Below are positions 8,622 through 17,480 of a stretch of DNA of 64,000 bases, in pieces (the first letter of the stretch is position 1; each line of letters opens with the position of its first letter). Below the pieces are notes generated by a model. The model did no database searches. It was not told the origin of the DNA and saw nothing but the letters and a program-made list of their open reading frames with translations. A program made the position numbers and the translations under genes. Origin of the DNA: Franzmannia pantelleriensis (GTDB lineage Bacteria > Pseudomonadota > Gammaproteobacteria > Pseudomonadales > Halomonadaceae); NCBI RefSeq assembly GCF_900102875.1, contig NZ_FNGH01000013.1:1-64000 (forward strand), in the 5' to 3' direction.

Positions 8622-10079
8622 GTCCGGCATCAACCAGTAGCACGCCACGCGATTGCGGCCGGCATGCTTGGCGGCATAAAGCGCCTGGTCTGCCTGGGCG
8701 GTCGCCAACGCCTGGGAATGGTGTGGGGTCGAGTGGCGAGTGAGCCTGGCAATGCCCAGGCTCACCGTCATCGACACCTGACCATGCTGGCCGACCGCGC
8801 TCTCGAGCTCAAAGGGGGAGGCGTCGATACGCTGGCGTAGGCGCTCGGCCAGTCGGCACACATCGTCGTCACTCATGCCGCTTACCACCAGCGCAAACTC
8901 CTCGCCGCCCAGTCGTGCCAGCCCATCTTCGGGGCGTAGTTCGCGGGCCATGCGATGCGTCAACAGGCGCAGCAGGGCGTCGCCGGCAGGGTGACCGCAG
9001 CGATCATTGACCCGCTTGAAGTGGTCGATGTCGACCAGCAGCAGATGATGGCTCGTCTGACGAGCCAGCGCCGCTTCGAGATGGCGCCCCAACCCGCGGC
9101 GATTCAGCACGCCGGTCAGATCGTCATACTCGGCGGCACTCAGCGCCTGCTGCTCTCCCCACTTGCGCTGGCTGATATCGATGGCCAGTCCGGCCAACCC
9201 ACGCCAGCCGCCGCTGTCGTCGGGGATCGCTTCGATTACCATCTCATGCCAGCAAAGCACGCTGTTGGCGGTATTCAAGCGCACATCCAGCCGCCAGTTG
9301 TGCTGTCTGTCACGCTTGCCCGTGCGCAAGATGTGCCAAAGTCGCTGCCGGTCCTCGGCGGCAATGGCGCGCAGCAGTCGGCGCAGAGGCAGTCGCGCAT
9401 AGCGCGCTGGGTAGCAGAGGGTGCGCAGCAGGCTGCGTGAGCACCAGGTCGAGCCGCGCTGTAGGTCGATTTCCCAGATGCCGCAGTCGGTGACGCGTTG
9501 GAGCAGCTCGATCTGGCGCTGCCGACTGGTCAACTGGTGGCGGTAGATGGCCGAGGCGATCAGCTCGGCGGCGACGCGCAGGGCATTCAGTCCAGCCCCT
9601 TCCCAGCGCAGTGCGCGCTCGCAGTCGTCGATCCCCAGCGTGCCCCACCACCGCCCGTCGACCATGATCGGCACGGTCACCATCGAGTCGATGCCTTGGC
9701 TCTCCAGGTTGTCACGCAGGGAGCCGTTGGGCATCTCGGCAATCACAAATCGTTGGGCCTCGCCCTGCTGACGCTCACTGACCAGCTGGCAATAGACGGG
9801 ATCGTCGAAGGTCGACGTAAAGAAGCGGAAACACTTGTGGGTTAGCTGACGGTAGCGCGGGGCCGCGGCCCATTCGAAGACGTAGTCCTGGACAACGCCC
9901 TGGTCGTTGATCTCCAGAAGCTGGAAGATCCACACCCGGCTGGCGCCGGAGGCCTGGCCCAGTGCCTCGAGGAGTTGGTCGACGCCGTCGGACCAGAAAT
10001 GGGCATCGATCAGTGCCCGGCTGCCGCGCGCCAGCGCATCGAGGAGAAGCTTGTCATCCGGGGCAGCGGGTACCGTCAT
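8592..10079 (-). CDS. GAF/PAS-domain diguanylate cyclase
   Basis: This 495-residue protein has no membrane segment. An N-terminal GAF domain (about 20-180, with '[19 protein letters not shown]') is followed by a PAS-like region (about 190-305, ending '[10 protein letters not shown]') and a C-terminal GGDEF domain. The active site is GGEEF at 391-395. An RxxD inhibitory site (RPED, 382-385) lies five residues before it, so feedback inhibition by cyclic-di-GMP is expected. The GAF tryptophans resemble the GAF domains of other cytosolic cyclases, but the ligand is unknown. It is convergent with aapP and overlaps its end by 30 bases. Confidence 0.9.
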   Translation of the reverse strand: MTVPAAPDDKLLLDALARGSRALIDAHFWSDGVDQLLEALGQASGASRVWIFQLLEINDQGVVQDYVFEWAAAPRYRQLTHKCFRFFTSTFDDPVYCQLVSERQQGEAQRFVIAEMPNGSLRDNLESQGIDSMVTVPIMVDGRWWGTLGIDDCERALRWEGAGLNALRVAAELIASAIYRHQLTSRQRQIELLQRVTDCGIWEIDLQRGSTWCSRSLLRTLCYPARYARLPLRRLLRAIAAEDRQRLWHILRTGKRDRQHNWRLDVRLNTANSVLCWHEMVIEAIPDDSGGWRGLAGLAIDISQRKWGEQQALSAAEYDDLTGVLNRRGLGRHLEAALARQTSHHLLLVDIDHFKRVNDRCGHPAGDALLRLLTHRMARELRPEDGLARLGGEEFALVVSGMSDDDVCRLAERLRQRIDASPFELESAVGQHGQVSMTVSLGIARLTRHSTPHHSQALATAQADQALYAAKHAGRNRVACYWLMPDSVPQNLTEE

Positions 10080-10130
10080 GGCTGGCGGCTCGTGAGTCGG
10101 GTGATAGCGCGATCATAGCAGAGCCAGGAC

Positions 10131-10721
10131 TCAGCCGAGCGGCGTGATGCTGGCGGGTGTCAACGCTTGGCGATCGCGGTGTGCGCTGAGCGGCCGTTTG
10201 GCCAAGGCGGTGAGCAGGATCTGCAGCGGGTCGCCGTGGCTGACCAGCAGGATGGTCTCGTCGCGGTGTGCTACCTCGAGCTCCGCGACCACCGTTTGCA
10301 GCCGTTGGGCGACGCTGATGACGCTCTCGACACCATGCTCGCTATGTGTCGGATCCTTGGCGTCCAGCGCCCAGACCGTGGGATAGCGCTGGTCGGACTG
10401 GCGCTCCAGGATGCCGAAATGGCGCTCGCGCAGGCGCACATCCGGCATCATGGCGAGGCCGAAGTGACGGGCGACCCGGGCGGCGGTCTCGGTGGTGCGC
10501 AGGAAATCGGAGTGTAGGATGCGGGTCGGCGTCGGCCAGTGCCACTCGCTGACCACCTGCTCGAGCTGAGCTTGGCCGAGCGGCGACAGTCCGTAGGCCT
10601 CCAGGCCGTTGTCGGGGTGGCTGATGATCAGCCCCTGCTGGTTGGCCTGACTGTGGCCGTGGCGCATCAGCAGGTATCGGTTTCGCCAGCTCGGCGCGGA
10701 GGGGGGTAAAGTGTTTGACAT
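10131..10721 (-). CDS. Histidine phosphatase family protein (phosphoglycerate-mutase fold)
   Basis: The 196-residue cytosolic protein has the catalytic 'LLMRHGHSQAN' motif near residue 20 (the RHG histidine is phosphorylated), the acid/base region 'RLRERHFGILER' and the second histidine in 'LLVSHGDPLQILL'. This is the branch 1 histidine acid phosphatase layout of SixA/GpmB/CobC-like enzymes, and the substrate cannot be assigned. It is divergent from the phnD operon, and its start codon overlaps the Pho-box-like repeats there. A role in phosphate metabolism is therefore plausible but inferred from position only. Confidence 0.82.
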   Translation of the reverse strand: MSNTLPPSAPSWRNRYLLMRHGHSQANQQGLIISHPDNGLEAYGLSPLGQAQLEQVVSEWHWPTPTRILHSDFLRTTETAARVARHFGLAMMPDVRLRERHFGILERQSDQRYPTVWALDAKDPTHSEHGVESVISVAQRLQTVVAELEVAHRDETILLVSHGDPLQILLTALAKRPLSAHRDRQALTPASITPLG

Positions 10722-10732
10722 GCGATTGTCAT
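10715..10732 (+). promoter_or_regulatory. Pho-box-like direct repeat upstream of phnD
   Basis: TTGACAT and TTGTCAT are separated by 4 bases, which is the 11-bp period of PhoB half-sites (CTGTCAT-N4-CTGTCAT), with 11 of 14 half-site bases matching. It lies about 125 bp upstream of phnD and over the start codon of the divergent phosphatase gene. It fits a phosphate-starvation operon but is not strong enough to assert. Confidence 0.35.
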
Positions 10733-10753
10733 AAAACCTAGATTGAAGGTTGT

Positions 10754-10765
10754 GTTTTCGAAAAC
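10754..10765. promoter_or_regulatory. 12-bp palindrome in the phnD upstream region
   Basis: GTTTTCGAAAAC is a perfect palindrome about 92 bp before phnD, in an unusually AT-rich stretch for this chromosome. A related TTTCGAAAA lies at about 10792-10800. These could be operator half-sites or simply promoter DNA; no regulator is recognised. Confidence 0.25.
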
Positions 10766-10857
10766 AATCATTTTATACGGCTAATGTCGAATTTCGAAAA
10801 GATGCACGCGGTTATACCCAGACATACCTATAAAAAAACAACACCATGAGGCACGCC

Positions 10858-11886
10858 ATGAAAAATACCACAGTTGTGACGGATGTATCCGCCGCCCAGG
10901 CGGCACCTTTCAAGACACGTCCTCTGGCCTCGTTGGCGCTGGTATCGCTACTGCCGTTGGCCATGCTGGCCTCGGCCAGCGCTCAGGCAGACTGCCCCCG
11001 CGGCGATTTGGACAGCATCTACTGCGATGAAGATGGTGATATGGTCGCCGACCGCCCCGCAGACGAGTCCGAATGGGCCGATCCCGATACCCTGATCTTC
11101 GCCTATACCCCGGTGGAAGATCCAGCCATCTACTCCGATATCTGGCAGCCATTCATCGACCACCTCGAAGAGGTCACCGAGCGCGACGTACGCTTCTTCG
11201 CCGTGCAATCCAACTCGGCGCAGGTCGAGGCGATGCGCAGCGGGCGCTTGCATATTGCCGGCTTCTCCACCGGGCCGACGCCGTTTGCGGTCAATCTTGC
11301 CGGTGCCGTGCCCTTCGCGTTGATGGGCTCCGACGATGGCCAGTTCGGCTATACCCTGCAGGTATACACTCACGTCGACTCCGGCATCAATGAAATGGAG
11401 GACCTCAAGGGCAAACGCGTTGCGCATACGTCGCCGACCTCCAACTCCGGCAACCAGGCGCCGCGAGCGCTATTCCCGGACCTCGGCGTGGTGCCTGACG
11501 AGGACTACGAGGTGATCTATTCCGGCAGCCACGACCAGTCGATGCTGGGCGTGGTGGCGCGGGACTATGACGCTGCTCCAGTGGCCTCCGAAGTCGTCGA
11601 GCGCATGGCGGCCCGCGGCCTCTACGATGAGGATGACGTCAAGATCATCTTCGAAACCGACTCCTTCCCCACCACCTCCTACAACTATGCTCACAACCTG
11701 CATCCCGACCTGGTCGAGAAGATCGAAGAAGCGTTCTTCAGCTTCGACTTCGCCGGCACCGCACTGGGTGAGGAGTTCGAGGGCGTCGACAAGTTCGTGC
11801 CCATCAACTACCAGGACAACTGGGAGATGATCCGCACCATCCAGGCTGCCAACGACGTACGCTATACCCGCGAAGACCTGGAGTAG
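10858..11886 (+). CDS. phnD: Phosphate/phosphite/phosphonate ABC transporter binding protein
   Basis: The 342-residue periplasmic protein has a long signal region (hydrophobic core around residues 28-41, ASASAQA cleavage). The PhnD-type fold follows, with 'FAYTPVEDPAIYSDIWQPFIDHLEE' and the oxyanion-binding 'VAHTSPTSNSGNQAPRALF' block. I chose the ATG at 10858 because GAGG lies 6 bases before it; an in-frame ATG at 10846 is also possible. No C-P lyase genes are nearby, so import of phosphite, phosphate or a phosphonate used elsewhere is the safest reading. A short acidic, cysteine-containing insert (CPRGDLDSIYCDEDGD) directly after the signal peptide is unusual. A hairpin separates it from phnC. 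Confidence 0.85.
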   Translation: MKNTTVVTDVSAAQAAPFKTRPLASLALVSLLPLAMLASASAQADCPRGDLDSIYCDEDGDMVADRPADESEWADPDTLIFAYTPVEDPAIYSDIWQPFIDHLEEVTERDVRFFAVQSNSAQVEAMRSGRLHIAGFSTGPTPFAVNLAGAVPFALMGSDDGQFGYTLQVYTHVDSGINEMEDLKGKRVAHTSPTSNSGNQAPRALFPDLGVVPDEDYEVIYSGSHDQSMLGVVARDYDAAPVASEVVERMAARGLYDEDDVKIIFETDSFPTTSYNYAHNLHPDLVEKIEEAFFSFDFAGTALGEEFEGVDKFVPINYQDNWEMIRTIQAANDVRYTREDLE

Positions 11887-11896
11887 CGCAAGGCGC

Positions 11897-11922
11897 GTGC
11901 CCCGACCTGCTGGCCGGGGCAC
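11897..11922 (+). terminator. Hairpin between phnD and phnC
   Basis: An 8-bp stem (GTGCCCCG at 11897-11904 with 11915-11922) with a 10-base loop lies 11 bases after phnD and has no U-run. Its position parallels the hairpins after aapJ and teaA, so it may reduce expression of the downstream transporter genes. Confidence 0.5.
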
Positions 11923-11947
11923 GGCGATCGTCTAGACGAGGTGACGG

Positions 11948-12754
11948 ATGCTGGAAATCTCCAATCTGGTCAAGCGCTATGGCCACGATGAAGCGGTACT
12001 CAAGGGCCTCGACCTCACGGTCGAGGGCAACAGCGTGGTGGCCATCGTGGGCGCCTCCGGGGCCGGCAAGAGCACCATGCTGCGCTGTATCAATCGCCTG
12101 GTAGAGCCCACCTCGGGCTCGATCAAGCTCAACGGCAATGAACTGGTCAAGCTGCGCGGTGCTGCCCTGCGGCGCGCGCGGCGCAAGATCGGCATGGTCT
12201 TCCAAGGCTTCAACCTGATCGATCGGCTAACGGTGATGGAGAACGTGCTGGCCGGCCGACTGGGTTACGTCAGTCTCTATCAGGCCATCTCACGGCGCTA
12301 CCCGCAGGCCGATATCGAGCGCGCTTTCCATCTGATGGAGCGCGTCGGCATCGCCCACTATGCCAACAAGCGTGCCGATGAGCTCTCCGGCGGCGAGCGT
12401 CAGCGGGTCGGGGTGGTCCGGGCGCTGATGCAGGAGCCGGAAGTGCTGCTTGCCGATGAACCTACCGCCTCGCTGGACCCGCGCACCTCTGAGCAGATCA
12501 TGATCCTGCTGCAGAGCCTGGCCAGCGAGCTCGAACTGCCGGTGCTGATCAACATTCACAACGTCGCCCAGGCCAAGACCTACACTGAGCGTATCGTCGG
12601 GCTGCGTCACGGCAAGATGATCTTCGATGGCGCGCCCGCCGACTTCAACAAGGAGGCGTTGGATGCCATCTATGGCGGTATTGAAGCACCCGACGATGAG
12701 ATTACCGAGGCACCGACCCGGGTGGGCGAGGGGGTGAGCCATGACCAGGCCTGA
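11948..12754 (+). CDS. phnC: Phosphonate-type ABC transporter ATPase
   Basis: The 268-residue ATPase shows Walker A GASGAGKST (35-43), the signature 'LSGGERQRVGVVRAL', Walker B 'VLLADEPTASLD' and the PhnC-typical 'ENVLAGRLGYVSLYQAISRRYPQADIE' region. The histidine switch is 'INIHNVAQA'. It energises uptake through the two PhnE permeases. The C-terminus extends some 15 acidic residues beyond most PhnC proteins. Its end overlaps the first phnE by 14 bases, consistent with translational coupling. Confidence 0.9.
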   Translation: MLEISNLVKRYGHDEAVLKGLDLTVEGNSVVAIVGASGAGKSTMLRCINRLVEPTSGSIKLNGNELVKLRGAALRRARRKIGMVFQGFNLIDRLTVMENVLAGRLGYVSLYQAISRRYPQADIERAFHLMERVGIAHYANKRADELSGGERQRVGVVRALMQEPEVLLADEPTASLDPRTSEQIMILLQSLASELELPVLINIHNVAQAKTYTERIVGLRHGKMIFDGAPADFNKEALDAIYGGIEAPDDEITEAPTRVGEGVSHDQA

Positions 12755-13556
12755 TGCCGGCGCCGTAACGCCGTCCAGGACCTGGCGTAAGCCGCCGTTC
12801 ATTGCCAACCCCTGGTTGCGCTACGGTCTCTGGCTGGTAGTGGTGGTGTACCTGATCTGGGCGCTGGGTACCTTGCCATTCAACTGGGAGCGGATCAGCG
12901 AGGGCCTGCCACGGGCCGCGCGGATCTTCGGTGGCGGCTTTCCGCCGAGCTTCGAGCGCGGCGGGCTGTTGCTGACCGGGTTCAAGGAGAGCTTCCAGAT
13001 CGCCATCCTGGCAACCCTGCTAGGGGTTGCGCTGTCGATTCCCTTCGCGGTGATGGCAGCGCGCAACGTCGCGCCGCTGCCGGTCTATCTGTTCGGTCGC
13101 GCGGTGATCATCGTGTCGCGCAGCTTCCATCCGGTGATCGTGGCGATTCTGTTCGTCGCCGCGGTGGGCTTCGGCCCGTTGGCCGGGATTCTGACACTGA
13201 CGCTCTACTCCATCGGCTTCGTCGGCAAGCTGCTCGCCGAAGAGATCGAGGAGATCGACTGGGGGCAGGTGGAGGCGATGCGTGCCACCGGCGCGGGCTA
13301 CATGGCAACGCTGTTCTATGCCGTCTTTCCGCAGATCCTGCCGCGCCAGGTGGGGCTCTCGATGTATCAACTTGACAGCAACCTGCGCGCCTCGGCGGTG
13401 GTTGGCATCGTCGGTGCGGGGGGGATCGGTGGCACCCTGATGAATGCCTTTGGGCGCTACGACTACGACTTCGCGTTCGCCATCCTGCTGACCATCATCG
13501 CGGTGATCCTGGTCAGCGAGGGCATCAGCGGCTGGGTAAGGAAGAAGATATGGTAG
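12741..13556 (+). CDS. phnE: Phosphonate-type ABC transporter permease, first subunit
   Basis: This 271-residue inner-membrane permease has about six membrane helices. The EAA-type loop is 'LLAEEIEEIDWGQVEAMRATGAGYMATLFYAVFPQILP', and the C-terminal 'RASAVVGIVGAGGIGGTLMNAF' is characteristic of PhnE. It overlaps phnC at its start and the second phnE by 7 bases at its end. Two adjacent, non-identical PhnE proteins form the heterodimeric channel in many such operons. Confidence 0.88.
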   Translation: MTRPDAGAVTPSRTWRKPPFIANPWLRYGLWLVVVVYLIWALGTLPFNWERISEGLPRAARIFGGGFPPSFERGGLLLTGFKESFQIAILATLLGVALSIPFAVMAARNVAPLPVYLFGRAVIIVSRSFHPVIVAILFVAAVGFGPLAGILTLTLYSIGFVGKLLAEEIEEIDWGQVEAMRATGAGYMATLFYAVFPQILPRQVGLSMYQLDSNLRASAVVGIVGAGGIGGTLMNAFGRYDYDFAFAILLTIIAVILVSEGISGWVRKKIW

Positions 13557-14359
13557 ATCACGCCGGTGAGCTGGCCGATCGGGTCTGGCAGCGCTACGAC
13601 CGCCGCGAGCGTCTGATTCGCTACGCCGTGCTACTCGTCACCCTGATGGTGGTGTACTGGGCGGTGCGCGATATTGATATCTTCTGGCCCTGGGTATGGG
13701 ATGCGCCCAATCAGATATCGAGTCTCGGGGCGCGCATGTGGCCACCGGATCCCAGTGGCCTGGCGGCGATCCTCAACGCGATGGTCGAGACGGTGCATAT
13801 CGCGACGCTGGCGACCCTGCTGACCATCTTCGTGGCGCTGCCGGTGTCCTATATCGCCGCGCAGAACACCACCCCCAACCGCTTCTGCCTGTGGCTGGGT
13901 CGCTTCATCCTGGTCTCCAGCCGCTCGGTCAATACCATCATCTGGGCGCTGCTGTTCGTGGCCATCTTCGGCCCCGGAGTGCTAGCGGGCATTCTGGCGA
14001 TCATGTTTCGCTCGATCGGCTTCATCGGCAAGCTGATGGGCGAGGCGATCGAGGAGATCGACCGCCGGCCGGTGGAGGCGATGGAGGCAACCGGTGCCTC
14101 CAAGGCCAAGGTGATCGCCTACGCCATCGTGCCTCAGGTGATGCCGGCGTTCTTCGCCATTGTGATCCTGCGCTGGGACATCAATATTCGCGAGTCGACG
14201 GTGCTGGGACTGGTGGGGGCTGGCGGTATCGGGGTGATCCTGCAGGGCTCCATCGACACCTTCGCCTGGCCCACGGTGGCGACCATCCTGATCGCCATCG
14301 TGGTGTTGGTACTGATCGGCGAGGCCATTACCAGCCTGCTGCGCGGCAAGGTGCTGTAG
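13550..14359 (+). CDS. phnE: Phosphonate-type ABC transporter permease, second subunit
   Basis: The 269-residue permease resembles the preceding protein. It has an EAA loop ('LMGEAIEEIDRRPVEAMEATGASKAKVIAYAIVPQVMP'), the 'ESTVLGLVGAGGIGVILQGSI' segment and six predicted helices. The spacing (7-base overlap) makes co-translation with the first permease likely. The gene ends 2 bases before the stop of the convergent hypothetical membrane protein. Confidence 0.88.
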   Translation: MVDHAGELADRVWQRYDRRERLIRYAVLLVTLMVVYWAVRDIDIFWPWVWDAPNQISSLGARMWPPDPSGLAAILNAMVETVHIATLATLLTIFVALPVSYIAAQNTTPNRFCLWLGRFILVSSRSVNTIIWALLFVAIFGPGVLAGILAIMFRSIGFIGKLMGEAIEEIDRRPVEAMEATGASKAKVIAYAIVPQVMPAFFAIVILRWDINIRESTVLGLVGAGGIGVILQGSIDTFAWPTVATILIAIVVLVLIGEAITSLLRGKVL

Positions 14360-14361
14360 CG

Positions 14362-14850
14362 CTATAGCCGCGGCTCCTGCCGCGTCGTCGCTTCCGGTGC
14401 TGCGCCGGAGGTGGCAAGATCGAGGGTTGGCTCGTCGACGCCACGGCGGCGTGCCCGGGTGACCCGGGCCGTACCGACAACCCCCTCCTCGACCTGCACC
14501 TCGCGGGCCTGGCTGGTCCAGGCCTCCTGGGTGTCGTGGACGGCCGGGCGGCGCTCGAAGGAGCGAGTCATCACCGCACTGGGGGCAAATCCGCCGCGTG
14601 ACTGGCCGAGGTGGTGGGGTAGTAGCCACAGTTCGGCCAGCAGGCGCAGTGCGACCATCGCCAACAGCAGTGCGCCGCCGCCTAGCGCCAGGGTAGGCCA
14701 CGCCTCGGCCCAGGCGGCCCCACTCAGCCACGGTGTTTGTGGAGCCAACCACAGGGCGGTGCAGGCCACCAGGCCAATTTGCAGCAGCAGATGACATGAC
14801 AGCAGCGTAGCGCGCGCCAGCGGCGCACGGGGAAACAGGAACTGACGCAT
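14362..14850 (-). CDS. Hypothetical two-helix membrane protein
   Basis: I do not recognise this 162-residue protein. It has a basic N-terminus, two hydrophobic helices (about residues 15-35 and 50-75, the latter 'LALGGGALLLAMVALRLLAELW') and a charged, probably disordered C-terminal half rich in R, E and T. The frame is well used and codon bias matches its neighbours, which supports a real gene. It is convergent with the phn operon, and its start faces a 206-bp gap before the host-attachment-family gene. Confidence 0.55.
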   Translation of the reverse strand: MRQFLFPRAPLARATLLSCHLLLQIGLVACTALWLAPQTPWLSGAAWAEAWPTLALGGGALLLAMVALRLLAELWLLPHHLGQSRGGFAPSAVMTRSFERRPAVHDTQEAWTSQAREVQVEEGVVGTARVTRARRRGVDEPTLDLATSGAAPEATTRQEPRL

Positions 14851-15056
14851 GAAGGCAAACCTCCTGGTAAGCGAGCGCAGAGATGCGCGCGGGTTGCGCC
14901 GACTTCCGTGCCGGCGCTCAGATGCTACCCCAGTTAGCCGCCGGCGTCAGTTCTTAGACGGGCGGTTGACCGCATCCGGTGGCCTTGCCACGCTCAATAC
15001 GAGGTCGGCGGATGGCCGCCGATCGCCATACCCAGGGCAATCGCCAAGGAGACACG

Positions 15057-15485
15057 ATGACCACCTATATCGTAGTGGCAGACGCAGCCAGGGCGCGCCT
15101 ATTTACACGCGATGCGCTGACGCTGCAGGAGCAGGAGAGTCTAGTACACGCCGAAGGTCGCCTTCATGAGGGGGATCTGGTCACTGACAACGGCGCCGAT
15201 GTGCATGAATCGATGTCGACGACCTCGCGCTCATCCGGGGGCGAAAATACCGCCTCTCAGCACCAGGCGGAGCTGTTTGCCAAACAGGTGGCCGAGCGGC
15301 TCTATCAGGCGCGGGTCGACAACACCCTGGAGAAACTCATTCTGGTTGCGCCGCCCAAGTTTCTCGGACTGCTGCGTGACAAGCTCGATGGCCCGACCGC
15401 CAAGCGGGTAATTCATTCGCTTTCCAAGGATCTGTCCAAGGCTACGCTGGGCGATATTCAGGAGGCCGTCAGCGACCTGCGCTGA
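15057..15485 (+). CDS. Host-attachment family protein (baeRF-like)
   Basis: The 142-residue cytosolic protein starts MTTYIVVADAARARLFTRD and contains 'HQAELFAKQVAERLYQARVDNTLEKLILVAPPKFLGLLRDKL'. This is the Host_attach family pattern, first described in Agrobacterium and related to archaeo-eukaryotic release-factor folds. Its biochemical role is unknown; the name does not establish a role in attachment here. The ATG at 15057 follows AAGGAGACACG. It lies just upstream of the sigma-28 promoter of the chemoreceptor but is probably transcribed separately. Confidence 0.75.
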   Translation: MTTYIVVADAARARLFTRDALTLQEQESLVHAEGRLHEGDLVTDNGADVHESMSTTSRSSGGENTASQHQAELFAKQVAERLYQARVDNTLEKLILVAPPKFLGLLRDKLDGPTAKRVIHSLSKDLSKATLGDIQEAVSDLR

Positions 15486-15504
15486 TGACGCTGCGACGTT
15501 AGTA

Positions 15505-15531
15505 TAAAGTTCGGGGCGCGATTGCCGATAG
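15505..15531 (+). promoter_or_regulatory. Sigma-28 (FliA) promoter of the chemoreceptor gene
   Basis: TAAAGTTC, 11 bases, then GCCGATAG matches the FliA consensus TAAAGTTT-N11-GCCGATAA at 14 of 16 positions with exact spacing. It lies about 70 bp upstream of the chemoreceptor start codon, placing this receptor in the flagellar late-gene regulon. Confidence 0.75.
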
Positions 15532-15602
15532 TGTGAGCTCCACGTCGGCGCATGGTGACCATGCGCCGTCGAGTCTTGACTCACGGTCAGCGAGAACGCC
15601 CC

Positions 15603-17447
15603 ATGCTATCTTCCCTGCGAGCCCGCATTCTGATCACCACCCTGGCAGTGATCGTCCTGGCACTGATCGTCAACGGTGTGGCCAGCTATCTTACTCTCAA
15701 GTCGCATAACGACGAGCAGATTGCCCGTAATTTGAACGCCGTGGCTAGCGGTAATGCCAGTGCCATCGATGAGTGGCTGGCGGCGCGTATTGCCATGCTT
15801 CAGGCCGTCGAGTCCGGGGCCCAAAGCGATGCGCCGATGGATGCCTTGCTGCAGCTAGAGGCCTCGGGTGGCTTTCTCGCCACCTACGTCGCTGATGAGC
15901 GTAGTGGCCATATGGTCTCGTCGGATGGCTGGGAGCCGCCCGCTGACTACGATCCGCGTGAGCGCCCCTGGTATCAGCAGGCCAAGTCATCCGGCGAAAC
16001 GGTCATTACCGAGCCTTACATGGATGCCGGCACCGACCAACTGGTGGTAACCATTGCACAACCCTTCTACCGCGACGGCTCGCTGGCGTCCGTGGTGGGC
16101 GGTAACATCGCCATTGACGAGGTGGTGGAGAGCGTCGCCGCCATTGCTCCCACTCCCTCCAGCTTCGCCTTCCTGAGCTCTACCGATGGCACGCTGGTCG
16201 CGCATTCCGATGCGGACAAGATTCTAGCGCCAAGTACTGACCTGGCCGCTGAGTTGAATACCGGTTACCTGCAGGCGCTGCTCGAGCGCAATGCGCCGCG
16301 CCCTTTGACGATAGATGCGCGCCCACGTCTGCTACAGGCACAGCCCGTCGCGTCCTGGAGTGACTGGCTGCTGGTTATCGCCCTGGACGAGCGCGAGGCC
16401 ACCGCCGGGCTACGCGGCGTGTTGACCAGCTCGCTGATCACGCTGGCACTGGTGGCACTGATGGCCAGCGTGTTGCTGGGCGTTCTGCTAAAGGTCATGT
16501 TTCGACGCTTGCAGGTGGCCCGCGACGCGATGAACAACATCGCCTCTGGGGATGGCGACCTGACCCAGCGACTGCCCGAGGAGGGCCGCGACGAGGTGGC
16601 GCAGATCGCTGCCGCCTTCAACCGCTTCGTGGCCAAGATGGAGGCGGTGCTGATCGACGTGCGCGGCAGCAGCGAGGCGGTCAACAGCGCCGCCAGTGAG
16701 ATCGCCCACGGCGGTCAGGACCTGTCGCGGCGCACCGAGAATGCCGCCTCGAGCCTGCAGCAGACCTCCGCCTCGATGGAGGAGATCACCAGTACCGTGG
16801 AGCACACTGCGGCGTCGGCCCGCGAGGCCAATCAGCTGTCGCAGTCGGCCTCCGACGTGGCCGGTCGCGGCGGCGAGGTGGTAACCCAGGTGGTCTCCAC
16901 CATGGACGAGATCACCGAGTCGTCGCGCCAGATCGGCGAGATCGTCACTGTCATGGATGGTATCGCCTTTCAGACCAACCTGTTGGCGCTGAACGCCTCG
17001 GTGGAGGCGGCACGGGCCGGCGAGCAGGGCCGCGGCTTCGCGGTGGTGGCCGGCGAGGTGCGCCAGTTGGCCAGCCGCAGCGCCGACGCTGCACGGGAGA
17101 TCAAGACGCTGATCGAGCGCTCGCGGGACAAGGTCGACAGCGGTACCCAGCTGGTGCGAACCGCCGGCGAGACCATGGACGAGATCGTGGCCAGCATTGC
17201 CCGGGTGACCGACGTGCTGGGCGAGATCACCTCGGCGGCGGGGGAGCAGAGCGAAGGGATCGGTCAGGTCAATATCGCGGTGGCCGAACTCGACCGCATG
17301 ATTCAGGAGAACGCCGCCATGGTCGAGGAGTCGACCAGTGCCGCCGAGCAGCTCAAGGATCAGGCCGGGCGACTCAACGACACCGTCGGCGCCTTCACCC
17401 TCGCCGAGCAGGGCGACGCAACGCCGCTGCTCGAGAGGCAGCGCTAG
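15603..17447 (+). CDS. Methyl-accepting chemotaxis protein with periplasmic dCache domain
   Basis: This 614-residue receptor has TM1 (about 8-28), a periplasmic double-Cache sensor (about 35-265), TM2 (272-297), HAMP (298-350) and a cytoplasmic signalling coiled coil. The conserved hairpin tip is '[20 protein letters not shown]'. The sensor contains '[12 protein letters not shown]' (116-127) and Y139/D141. These fit the residue set (Y, R, W, Y, D) of the amino-acid-binding dCache subgroup, so an amino-acid ligand is a reasonable guess. There is no C-terminal CheR-docking pentapeptide. The ATG at 15603 is chosen because the membrane anchor begins there; 17 upstream codons are open but polar. 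Confidence 0.92.
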   Translation: MLSSLRARILITTLAVIVLALIVNGVASYLTLKSHNDEQIARNLNAVASGNASAIDEWLAARIAMLQAVESGAQSDAPMDALLQLEASGGFLATYVADERSGHMVSSDGWEPPADYDPRERPWYQQAKSSGETVITEPYMDAGTDQLVVTIAQPFYRDGSLASVVGGNIAIDEVVESVAAIAPTPSSFAFLSSTDGTLVAHSDADKILAPSTDLAAELNTGYLQALLERNAPRPLTIDARPRLLQAQPVASWSDWLLVIALDEREATAGLRGVLTSSLITLALVALMASVLLGVLLKVMFRRLQVARDAMNNIASGDGDLTQRLPEEGRDEVAQIAAAFNRFVAKMEAVLIDVRGSSEAVNSAASEIAHGGQDLSRRTENAASSLQQTSASMEEITSTVEHTAASAREANQLSQSASDVAGRGGEVVTQVVSTMDEITESSRQIGEIVTVMDGIAFQTNLLALNASVEAARAGEQGRGFAVVAGEVRQLASRSADAAREIKTLIERSRDKVDSGTQLVRTAGETMDEIVASIARVTDVLGEITSAAGEQSEGIGQVNIAVAELDRMIQENAAMVEESTSAAEQLKDQAGRLNDTVGAFTLAEQGDATPLLERQR

Positions 17448-17480
17448 GCGCGGCCGGATGCGGGCCGATGGAATGCTGCC

